Origin: Jaminaea rosea
Taxonomy: Eukaryota > Basidiomycota > Exobasidiomycetes > Microstromatales
Direction of reading: 5' to 3'
Assembly: GCF_003144245.1 (NCBI RefSeq)
Contig: NW_020289975.1
Location: 2,065,496 to 2,129,495 of the forward strand
DNA: 64,000 bases
Below, one piece after another: positions 42,802 to 53,271 of this stretch (position 1 is the first letter of the stretch; each line of letters begins with the position of its first letter). Under the pieces are notes generated by a model, which was given only the letters and a program-made list of their open reading frames with translations, made no database searches and was not told the origin of the DNA. The position numbers and the translations under genes were made by a program.

Positions 42802-44495
42802 CTAATCCTGTGCCTGGCAGCAGGAAGTGCGACGCCCCGCAACTCGCCCGTTGACAGGCACCGATGCTACCCACGGCTCCGTCTCAATGAAGCTCAAGTG
42901 GAAGAAGGGAAGAAGCACTCCGACTCACCAGGTACGAAATGAGGGGCGAGAGCAAGCTACTCAGCCGCAACGAAAGAAGCCGTGATTGACGGTCCAGCGA
43001 GCCACGAGGAGCTGCTGTGCTGTACAGTCTACTACGAGACGATGCCTTGACTGTAGAGCAGCGTGCGTGCGGGCCGCTCAAGAAACTCTGCAAGACTTGA
43101 TTGACGTCGAAGGAATTTGATGAGGGCGTGAATGGGAATAGAGGTCCGTAGGCGCGTTTCGTCGACGAGGTGCGAGCGGCTGCCTCAGATAAGATGATCG
43201 CTGCAACGTCTTGCGAGCGTGAGATGACGGCGTTGATGCTGCTGGCTGCTGTTTTGACGAGGGTATCGAAATGACGATGACGGCAAAGTGACGAGGAGAG
43301 TTGAAGATGTATGATCCAGTCAAGATGACTCTTTGGCGTCCGATGATTTAGGCGATAGAGCTGCAACAGCTGCCTGGATGACGTCGAGACGGTGAAGAGC
43401 AGATGATGACGAGGAGGTTGAGAAGGGAAGAGAAGGGAGGACTAGAGAGCCGACACCCTCGTCTACAGGCGTGGGAGATAGCAGGCTGAGGGCGATCAGA
43501 GTCCGAACGATCTCATGGAATGCGACACCCGAGTGGCAGTAGTGAAGTCGAGGGCAGAGAGAGACGACTTCAAGATCCAGACTCAGACAGGGCCTGATGA
43601 CGGACGGCTCTCGTCTCTGCACTGCTGGCTGCCTGTTCGCCACTAGTGTGGTTCAGCACGGCGAGTAGGTACGTCGTCTTAGTGTCGAAGCGTAACAACG
43701 ACGCTCAGGTCGATGGCGCTGCTCCTTCTCCTCCCCGCACAGAGCGCACTGCGACGCCTACAAAATGAACCCAACCGACCAACCAACCAACCAACCCACT
43801 CACGGCCGGCTATTCATCTCCGCTCATCGCAGCGACGCAGCCTTTCGCAGGAGGCACTCAAAGTTGCCTTGCAGTGAGTTACCGCACGCACGGTGGTCTT
43901 AGATTTGGCATGCTCCTCCGACTCAGCCCCCTGTCGACTGTCCATTGCTGCATCGGCTGAAAAAAAAGGTCGAGCTGCCTGACCTGCGTCTTGCTACTTT
44001 GCCTTTCTGCTTGTCTGCCCGCCTGCAAGTTTGTGCGTGCGCGCGCCTTGTGTGACGACGATGTCTCCTCTTCCTGGCAGTCACCGGGGTCAGCGGGTTG
44101 ACTGCAAGGCGGCCGTCCATTTATTCTCACGCCGTCGACAGCCTACCAAGCAATCAAGCTGCCCATCGGGTCCGCCGCGAGCTAGTTGAGCTGGCAGGTG
44201 GTGGTAAGGCGAGGGGCAGACACAGGCAAGCTGCGCCATCGCACTTAGCGTCGGCGGCTGCCACGCCATCGCATCTGCCTCTAGTCTATGTCGACGTTGA
44301 CACTCAACGCCCACCTAAACCCAGCTGCTGCTCAACGAGAAGCCAAGACCGACTAGCGCCCATTGGCAGGGGCGGGCCTTCACCGTTGAGCTGCACAGAA
44401 CTTAATCGTCCCTCCCGCGCCTGCGAAACGCTCCTCATGCCAGTGTCCCGGACTTTTGACTTCAGAGTCCGGCAGGCCCATTGAAACTGCCTACC
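42802..44495. other. Gene-poor region with tetranucleotide repeat
   Basis: 1.7 kb. A minus-strand frame 42884-43366 (160 codons, Ser/Leu/Arg-rich) might be a leader segment or a small gene but shows no family. At 43774-43800 is a short CCAA-type tandem repeat (ACCAACCAACCAACC). No RNA gene was recognised. Confidence 0.4.
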
Positions 44496-44942
44496 TCAAC
44501 GTCGGATCGGCCATTCCTTCACGCTCAGTCCACCCTCATCGAGTGAGATCGCCCTGCTTTGGGCCGATGATGACGCTCCATCACGGGTGTTCCGGGTAAT
44601 GCGCACAACATCTGCCAACCTGTCTGTCTCTCGCTCGGCAGCACGGTATCCTTCTTCAGCAGCGGCCGCTTTCTCTTCCTTGCCCTCCTCATTGGTCACA
44701 CTCCCCATCGAAATGGCCTCATCTCTCGTCAGGATCTCCCTTCCCCTGCCCTTGCTGCCCTTGCTGCGCCTTGGCCGGCTTTTGCTTCCCGCTGCCCGCC
44801 TTGCTGGTGCATCTGCTGCTACTCCTCGCGTCTGAGGGACAGAAGCGAGACATAGCGGCACACGCCATGTCTGCAGCGGGCAACCCCCTCGCCAAGGAAA
44901 CCGTGAGAGGTGCGCGCTGAGCGTCGACATCGAGCCCGACAT
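44496..44942 (-). CDS. Possible small mitochondrial protein, unrecognised
   Basis: 148 aa from the ATG at 44942 (a second ATG four codons on at 44930). The frame is open a little upstream but without an ATG. The first ~45 residues are hydrophobic and basic without acidic residues, with Arg, Ser and Trp (SRFPWRGGCPLQTWRV), resembling a mitochondrial presequence. A Lys/Arg/Gly patch (SRPRRSKGSKGRGRE) follows, then a Glu/Ala-rich helix (EEGKEEKAAAAEEGYRAAER) and a short tail. No family is recognised. The clear change of composition along the protein is gene-like, but the frame could be chance. Confidence 0.4.
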   Translation of the reverse strand: MSGSMSTLSAHLSRFPWRGGCPLQTWRVPLCLASVPQTRGVAADAPARRAAGSKSRPRRSKGSKGRGREILTRDEAISMGSVTNEEGKEEKAAAAEEGYRAAERETDRLADVVRITRNTRDGASSSAQSRAISLDEGGLSVKEWPIRR

Positions 44943-47458
44943 CGACGTCGCGTCACTCGGCTCAGGGATGCCCGCTGTGGCAGAAGCGTGGGATCCGCAA
45001 ATTGGGTGAAATTGCACCGAGCGACTCTCGATCGTCTGTCTCGAAGACCGTCATCGCTGCGCGCGCCAGAAATTTCATCGTTGTGAAGCATCTGACAGTA
45101 GCGTCGACGGCCTCTTTAGGCTGCCGCAGACGGTTTTGGCATGGCGCTGGGCAGAGGCGCTAAATGATCATCATCCTTGGAGCGCCATCCCACTCACCGC
45201 GGGCCTTGCAGACTTCTCCTTCTACGCGCTCTTACTGAGCCTTGCTCTCAAAGGAGGCTGGGATTGATCTCCGTCTGGGGCGGACAGCAAAGTCAGGCAC
45301 GGCTTCGTCGACTCTTCACACTTTCTTTCCGCGAGCAAGGCGGCCTCATGTCGAGCGCCCACGTCCGTCCAAGCAGCTTTTCAGAATCCTCAACAGTCCG
45401 ACGTGGGCGTACGACCTAGTCTGCCATCCTCTCCGACACTCGGTGTTGCAGCACTGGGCGCAGGTTCGCACACCCTCTTCTCACGCTCGTTCCGCGGTCG
45501 ACGCGCTTGATCGGGCGCTTCACGATGGAATAAGCGCCCAGAGAATGACGCTCCGCAAGCTGACATTGTCATCGTCAATCACTGTCAGATTTCCGCGGCC
45601 CCCTCCCGTGTCGATCAGCAACTCCCACGCTCACTAAGCCGGCCTCGGCTTGTCCGAGAATGGCAGGCATTCTGGTGCTCAGAGGTGAGAATGGGTTGTC
45701 GGCTGGTCTTGATCGAGTCCTGACGATATGCTCCTGGACATGCACTGTAGCATCACATTGTGTGAGGGGAATGCAGGCACGTTGACGATGAGTCTATTCG
45801 CTCTCAGCCGCTAATTTGGTCCAGTTCTGCGCGGGGATTGGGAGCACCGCCCGCGGCCGGCCTGTCCGACGCCATTCTGGGGACTCGACTCGACCAAGCA
45901 ATACGCTGTGGTGCTGGTCTATTTGAACGCCAACGTCGACGGTATCCAGCCCGAAGGAGGGAAGGAGCGCCCAATCTGTCATCGGCCCGAGGATGAGTGA
46001 TTCATCTCGCGAGGCACTCAGTACTCTTTGCCTCACTTTCGAGAAAATGTCCTTCGCTTGACTGACCGAATGGCATCCCTGTCGGCCGGCATCCACCGCT
46101 GTTTGCTCTCTAAAGTATACCGGTACCCGCTGCGTTGGGCCAAGCCATGTCAGGACCCACAGCGGGCACTTTGCTCTGCCAGCTTCCGGCGCGCGCCTTC
46201 GCAGAGACTTCGATGAGACCTCCCCCTGCCTGCCATGTGCATTGCAAATCTCGTGAGACGTGAGACGGCGTCAAGGCTTGGATAGAGTTGCGGCATTGGT
46301 AGCGAGCAAGATGATGTGTTCGTGGAACGGCTGTGCCTGGATGGGCAAACACCGATGATTTGACGTCGGTCCTGCTGCCGCTGCCAATGCTCAACTTTAT
46401 GATTTGTCCACGTGCCGTGAGCATAATGCTGCACCAAAGAACAGCAGCATTCTTCAGTAGCGAGCTGGCCCCGCGCAGGCACTCAAGCTACCGTGGGCGA
46501 TATCCATCGCTTATTCTCTGATGACCCTTTGCCCAAGACTTGAGTTCACGAACAAGCTCCTTACGGCCCTCTCGAGACTCGAGGTGTTCTCCGCAAGCGT
46601 CGGCGTAGCGGATAGCACCGGGTCATTGTCACCGTAAGCTTGCCTTATCCTGGCCCGCCACTATAAGGTTTCAAGCTGGCTGCATTTGCATCGACACTTG
46701 GCATGGCATTCACTCTACTTCACGATCTCGCGCCACTGAGATCTTACTGCCCTCGGTGGCGTGGAGAGTTGAAGATCGCGATCCCGGCTTTTCAGTCAGG
46801 TACGATCTCGCCTGCAATCGAATCGGCAGCGCATTGCAAGCGTGACCCTCCTCAACCTTCGTCGCTGTATCAGCGTAGCGCTCCAATTGCGAGGGGCCCT
46901 GAGGCAGTCAGTACGCGTACGACGCCTACCGAAGATCCGGCTGCCCCTGCTTCCCACCGCTTGAAGCGAGAGCAACACAAGAGACGCGCTCTTTGGTAAG
47001 GTAGCCAACATTTTGTCCCAATCGAGATCGAGTGAGATGCGAGGTGGGAGCGCAGCGGCCCGAAAGAATTCGTTCACCTACGACTGCACGGCTCACGATG
47101 ATGCGTCTGTGTGCGCCACGATCTTTCACTAGGTTTTGCCATCCTCCTGACTGCGCATGTTGGGCAGGCGAAATGGCAGTGATCGAAGCTGGCCAACGTG
47201 GTAGATGAGAATGGGCTGAAACGACAATCAAGAAAGTCGGCAGGATCACACATCACACTTTTCATCGATTAGTTGACGATGTCAGGGCTTTGCGAGGACG
47301 TTCTGGGATCGTCTGCGAGAGAAGAGAGACAGGACGGGAGAAGATTCTCGGACAGCAGGCCGCATTGCATTCTCTTTTCTTGGATTGACAGATCTGAACA
47401 GGAACGAAGAATATCGTTGGGACACGAGGGCGACAAGAGTAGGAGAAGCCGTGGCTTC
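44943..47458. other. Largest gene-poor stretch of the window
   Basis: 2.5 kb with no supported gene. Candidate small frames include 46703-46999 (+, ATG with a TATAAGG element ~40 bp upstream) and 45794-46096 (-); neither shows a domain, signal peptide or codon pattern I can rely on. No inverted repeats, target-site duplications or tRNA-like folds were noticed by eye. Confidence 0.4.
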
Positions 47459-50400
47459 CTAGTGACGCGGAGGCCTGTGTCCATTACCAGGTGGGCGTCC
47501 CTGCTGAGCCTGAGGCAGATGACCCCACTGCGTCACCTGCCCACCGTACAGCACCCCCGGCGAGGGTAACGTAGGGGCAGGGCCCGGTGGGCGAGGCGGC
47601 AGCCCAGAGCTGGGGCCAGGTACAGCCGCTGGCATCGGGGGCCGTGGCGGAGGAGGTCCAGGCGGCGTCGGAACGGCAGCTTGGGTGCTACTGTCAGAAT
47701 TGTCGCCGCCATCACCAAGCGAGCTCAGCAGAGACTTGAGCAGGCCCGGGTTGCTAGCGAGCAGGGAGGTGATGTCGGCTTGCGGAACTGACGAGAGGGC
47801 CGCCGCCGCTGTGGATGAAGAGGTTCCCGCATTACTGCTCGAAGAAGCGGCCGCCTCGCTGGCCCCGCTGTTCAGGGCACCGAGGACCGCGGCTATATCG
47901 TTTGACTGCCCTTCAGCCGCATTATCTGCTCGACGTGGGTCGTGAGGTGGAGCAGAGGGCTTACAGCCGTTCGATCCGGCGGAGCGAGGGTCTACAGCGG
48001 AACTTGGCTGTGATGGAGGAGATACCCCACTGCCGCCGCCGCCGAGGTTCCTGAGGAGGTCTTGTAAGTCGCTCGTCGATGTACCAGCGAGCGGACCAGC
48101 TGGCGAACGGTTGACTTGAGAAGGCAGCGAGGTAGAAGATGAGACAGGCGGCGTCGACGTCTTGGCTTTGAGGGTACCCTTAAACACCACAGCCACCAGC
48201 AGGAACATGTCAGCATCCCTCTGCTGCTCCTTACCCAGCAACGATACCGGACCGAGCAGCTCCAGCCACTGCGGAATCGGTGCATCTTTAGGTAGAGGGG
48301 CAATGTAGAAGTCCTTGATGACCTTTCCCTTCGTCTCGCGCGAAGGAAGCAACACTCCATAGCGCTGTCGACGATACAAGTAGTTGAGGAGCTGATCGAA
48401 CGACGCATCCAAGGCGCCAGGGCTGGTCGGGCTTGGCGCCGGAGCCTTCTTGAGTGCTTCCGGTTCGAATGACTTTTCCAAGGCGAATACGACGAGCTCT
48501 GTACGAGAGGCGAGGCGACTCTGAAGCAGATAATCGCTTGCCACATTGCTAGGCAGGCGTCCTTCGAGAACCGTAGAGATCGAAGGGAAGAAGCTGCTGC
48601 CTGCTGAGTGTACTTCCATGCTGCGGCCTGCGACTTGTCTGACCGTACCACTGATGGTGAGCGCCTCGTCCGGCATGGTGATGGCGCCACGCCAGAAGAG
48701 AGGAAAATCTTCTAGTGGTGTAGTGGACTTGGGAGATGGCCCCCCCTTGGTGTTCTCAGAGGTTGATGCTACCACCTCAACGTCTGCAGTCGACCTCTGC
48801 GGCGATGATATGCCCTGGAGGAAATTGTCGATGAAGTCATCGGATGCCTTTGATGGCTCGTATTCTTGATGATTCCTCTCGTCCTGCGACACCTCCTTCC
48901 CACCCTCCTCAGCCTGGTTGTCGTCTTCATCCTGGTGGCGATCCTGTAGCGACTGGTCGTTTCTGGGCCCGCCTTGCCAGACAGTCGAGAAGTCAAAGCT
49001 TGGGACACGCGGTGAAGCATCGTGTTGCCGGCCACGCACAGGGCTTGCCGACATGGGCTTGATTTCGTCTCGAGGTGTAGGTGATCGGTCGTCCGCTACC
49101 ACGACGCCTGACGGGCTCTGTCCGCCATCGAGACCACCTACGCCAGTCGACTGTCCCGCACCTCTTCCTCCATTCTTCGCGCCAAAATTGTCGCTCAGAG
49201 GCCCCGCATTTTCCCTCTCAACCTCTACCTCTCCCTTGTGCGTAATCTTCCTGATGGGTCCCACCTGCTGCTGCTTGAGCACACTCTGTCTCAAGGCCTC
49301 TTCTCTAGCCTTCTCTGTACGAGCACGCATGGCAGCATTCGCCAATTGCTCGCTCGGTAGCGTCGCAAGCGTGTCAGCGTCGAGGTCTCCAGCGACGATG
49401 CGAGCGCGCAATTCTTCATTGCGATCTCTCAAACTGAAGGACAGAGTACGGAAGCGGTCCTTGTATGCCTTTTGAGCTGTACGGAGACTGGGACGACCTA
49501 GAGCTGCCTCTGCAAATGCTTCGAACACTCCCCCCTCGAGCTGCTGCGCGTATATCTGAGCCGCTGCGTCTGGTGATGGAGACGATGGAGACGTTGATTC
49601 TGCTCCTCCTGCCTCCGCAAAGATCGTCTTCAAGATGCCAGCGAAGTGAGACGTGGCGTGCGCTCGAACGGCATCACTCTGAGCATCCCTACCGCCAGAA
49701 GAGGAGGAGCCACCTTTCGATGACGATGATGCCGCGGAAGCGCCCGAATGGGACGGCTTGCGACGCTTGTGGCCATCGTCGGTGCTCACGCTGGCCTTGC
49801 GTTTGGCAGGCGGCGAGGCACTATCGATCTTCGTCTTGCTGGTCATTGCCTTGTTTGAGTCACCACTTTGGTTCACTGGAGAAGGGTGCCGAGGGTGGAT
49901 GGTCAGTTTCGACTTCAGAGGCGTGATGGATCATATGAAAGCGCCAATGCGGATGAGGGAAGGAAATACGAGACTGACAGCCGTTTGAGCATGGCCTGTC
50001 AATGTGCGAGTAGGCAACCTGCTGCCACCCACGCGTCGTGACGAGCATCACAGAGTGGAGCGACGTAGAAAGGATCTTGGTCCTCGAGATTGAGATGGTG
50101 AGCTCGCCCTGCGGTCGAAGCAGCACGCCGGCGATGGCGTTGTTCGCCAGCGCTTCCATCGCTCGCTGCGTGCGACGCAAGACAGCAAGCCGTGGGGCCG
50201 AGGCAGCAATGACGAGGCACAGACTACTCTATCGGACAGACGATGAATGACATTCTCTCTTCTAGCCCAAGTACGACGGTGACCGACACATCTGCGTAGT
50301 CTCCCGCCTTGATGGGGCGTAGCGCCTCGACGACGAGGGCAATGATGAGGAAGGCTCTGCTCGAATCGGTACTCACTTCTTGATCCCTCGCCCGTCTTCT

Positions 50401-50860
50401 CTGTGCAATCCGGACACCTGTACTCGTCCAGCTTATCCAACGTCTTCTTAGTGAGGCCAACGCAGGCGGTGTGGAACCTGTCAACGAAAGCAGCGGGGCA
50501 TAAAAGGTCAATATCGCTCGTCTGAAGCGATGCCGATATACTGGCGCATGAGCTTACTTACCAGTCATCGCATCCGCCTGCGCACCACACCATTGGTCTT
50601 CCATCATCTCCACTTCGGCATACGCAGTACACTGCCTCGTCTTCGTCGTCTTCCTCATCTCCTTCATTCTTGTCTTCCGCGATCGCAACGTCAGTCTTGC
50701 TGCCTTGAGGCTCAGACGGAGCATGCGATGTAGCCCTCTCACTACCTGCGTGACTCGTACCCCTCTGTCGCCTCTCCGTGTTTGCCTCTTCGGCCTTCTT
50801 GGTCGGCTGACGCGTCCTAGCACCTCTTCTGAGCTGAGGCGCTTCTGACCCTTCTGCCAT
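47459..50860 (-). CDS. BYE1: Bye1/PHF3-like transcription regulator (PHD, TFIIS-central, SPOC)
   Basis: Three exons: 50860-50562, 50477-50377 and 49875-47459, giving 938 aa. The phase-1 junction of exons 2 and 3 re-forms an ATG codon across the splice. Domains: a basic N-terminus; a PHD finger (~76-125) split by intron 1, with YCVC, MVWCAGGCDDW, FHTAC and CPDC; TFIIS central-type helical region (~260-360, KAYKDRFRTLSFSLRDRNEELRARI); SPOC domain (~525-720, FPLFWRGAITMPDEA to DFYIAPLPKD); and a Pro/Gly-rich tail. This is the layout of yeast Bye1 and human PHF3/DIDO, which bind H3K4-methylated chromatin and RNA polymerase II (in PHF3, SPOC binds the phosphorylated Pol II C-terminal domain). Nuclear. 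Intron 2 is 501 bp, far longer than others here. Confidence 0.93.
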
Positions 50861-51234
50861 AGCTACGATACGCGTGCACGCTGATGCTGCAACAAGGGAA
50901 GTCAGTGGTCCGTCGTGGTTGTACGCGGTCGATGGTCAAGATGAGCCGGTTGCTCAGCGAGGCTGAGCGGCGGCGGCATCCTGTCGTCCTGGTCCTAGCG
51001 TGTCATGCATGGCCTTGGGTCCTCCGGGCGGGGCGGCTCAGCGCGCGCAAACCACGTGGCGCCGAGAGCAGAGTCGACGTCTGGGCTCGAGACCACCCGA
51101 GGGCGCCCGTCGGCCCGCCCGCCTCGTTGTCGCGAGGAAAGGGCGGCGACGGCAAGGAGCATCAACCTTCGACGTTGCTCGCCATTGGTCATCACCATCA
51201 GATCTTCCACCTCCTCATAGCGAAGCCTGCAATC
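50861..51234. promoter_or_regulatory. Divergent promoter BYE1 / MAS1
   Basis: 374 bp between head-to-head ATGs. GC-rich, without a clear TATA box. It serves a chromatin gene on one side and a mitochondrial import gene on the other. Confidence 0.5.
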
Positions 51235-52892
51235 ATGTCGGCTCGCTTCCTTGTCAACAACGCTTTGCGAAGAGGGGCAGCAGCCCCCAAGGCGCCGCGA
51301 GCTTCGGTCGCTCTCCCTCGTACCCTGGCCACTGCCGCTTCTCGATTCGTTCGTATCGTCGGCCAAGCATCGACAAGAGCAGCCAGAATCGTTCATGCTG
51401 ACAGCTGCACCATCTTCCACCCCTCTACTTGCAGCCCTCAACTCAAACAACAGTCCTCTCAAACGGCCTGACTGTGGCTACCGAGTCGAACCCGTCTGCC
51501 CAGACAGCCACTGTTGGAGCATGGATTGACGCCGGCTCGCGAGCTGAGACTGATCGCACTAACGGCACGGCTCACTTCCTTGAGCACATGGCCTTCAAGG
51601 GTGTGTAGCAACGGGATTAGGCGCCTGATTACCGACAGTAATTGACATTCTTTGCCCCTCATTCTCACAGGCACCGGACGACGCTCGCAGCACGCCCTCG
51701 AGCTCGAGGTCGAGAACCTCGGCGCTCACCTCAATGCCTACACGTCGCGCGAGCAAACAGTCTACTACGCCAAGGCTTTCCGCAAGGACGTAGACAAGGC
51801 TGTTGACATCATCTCTGACATTCTCCAGAACTCGAAGCTCGAGACGTCGGCCATCGAGCGCGAGAGGGACGTCATCCTCCGCGAGCAGGAGGAGGTTGAC
51901 AAGCAGAATGAGGAGGTCGTATTCGACCACCTTCACTCCGTTGCTTTCCAGGGACAGCCTCTGGGACGTACCATCTTGGGCCCCAAGCAGAACATTCTCT
52001 CGATCAAGCAGTCGGACCTCGCCGAGTACATCAAGTCAAACTACTCGGCTGACCGCATGGTCCTTGTTGGCGCCGGTGGTGTCGATCACGACGAGCTCGT
52101 CAAGCTCGCAGAGAAGCACTTCTCTGGTCTCCCCGTCTCTTCGAGCCCACTCGGCAAGTCGTCTTCATCTTCGGCTACCAAGTTCGTTGGCTCCGAGGTC
52201 CGCATTCGTGATGACACGCAGCCGACGTGCAACTTCGCCATTGCCGTCGAGGGTGTCAGCTGGTCGTCCCCGGACTACTTCCCCATGCTCGTTCTGCAGA
52301 GCATCATGGGCAACTGGGACCGTGAGTAGCAGCGCAAAACAAGATGGTGTGTTCGTCGCTGAACCTTTTCGTCTACCTCCCCATGCCACCAGGCTCCCTC
52401 GGCTCCTCTCCCCTTCTCTCATCCCGCCTGAGCCACATCGTCTCGTCCAACAACCTCGCCAACAGCTTCATGCACTTCTCGACTTCCTACTCTGACACCG
52501 GTCTCTGGGGTGTCTACATGGTTTCTGAGAACTTCGGCCAACTGGACGACCTGGTTCACTTTACCCTCCGCGAATGGCAGCGTATGTCGACCTCCCCTAC
52601 CGAGGGAGAGGTAGAGCGCGCCAAGAATCAGCTCAAGGCATCTCTCCTCCTCGGTCTCGACGGGTCGACGGCAACGGCAGAGGACATTGGACGTCAGCTG
52701 GTCACTGCAGGCAAGAGGAAGACCCCGCAGGAGATCGAGGCTGCCTTGGAGGCTATCACGCCTGCGGATATCCAGAGGGTGGCTAAGAAGTACCTCTGGG
52801 ACGCCGATATCGCTATTGCTGCTACTGGGCAAGTGGAGGGACTCCTCGACTACAACCGCATCCGTGCGGACATGTCGTCGATGGTCTGGTAA
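51235..52892 (+). CDS. MAS1: Mitochondrial processing peptidase beta subunit
   Basis: Four exons: 51235-51348, 51435-51600, 51671-52321 and 52393-52892, giving 476 aa. The beta subunit is the catalytic M16 zinc peptidase that removes presequences in the matrix. Its own presequence is visible ([20 protein letters not shown]). The processed part begins near [16 protein letters not shown]. The inverted zinc motif HFLEH lies at 85-89, with the distal Glu in the [15 protein letters not shown] region. Also typical are [11 protein letters not shown] and the DTGLWGVY segment in the C-lobe. The first donor (GTTCGT at 51349) is less canonical; another donor 4 bp later would break the frame with this acceptor. 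HxxEH is complete, so this is the active subunit; in some fungi the same gene also supplies cytochrome bc1 core protein I. Confidence 0.95.
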
Positions 52893-53271
52893 AGGAGGGA
52901 GAGCAGCATACAGGGTCGGAAGGATGGATATTCAGCGGAGCGGCGAATTGGCTGCGTGTAGAGCTGACGAGGCCGCAAAAGCGGTGCAGCCTCTTGGACA
53001 GGATCACAGGAAATGACATAGCTTCACTTCGATACAATGCCGCCGCTGTATGTCTGAGATTGCTCGATGAAATGGCTCTCCCGCGAAATCTGTCATCGTC
53101 GTTGACCACATTCATCACGAAGGTGCTTTCCACGTTCGCACCAGAAAATCATCTGGCCCAAGCGCGTCCTCGGTCCATTCGTCTCCGCGTTCCGATTGGA
53201 TCGCTCCTGCTTCTCTTCAATCCCATTTCATTTAGGGGTACAGCTCACCTCCTGTCTTCCCAAGCGCCGAG
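52893..53271. other. Intergenic region
   Basis: 379 bp with the 3' flank of MAS1 and the promoter of the phospholipase-like gene. No other feature seen. Confidence 0.4.

Noticed and set aside
43774-43800. CCAA tetranucleotide tandem repeat as a telomere-like or CRISPR-like array
   Set aside because: Only a handful of units, no spacers, no flanking array, and a eukaryotic context.
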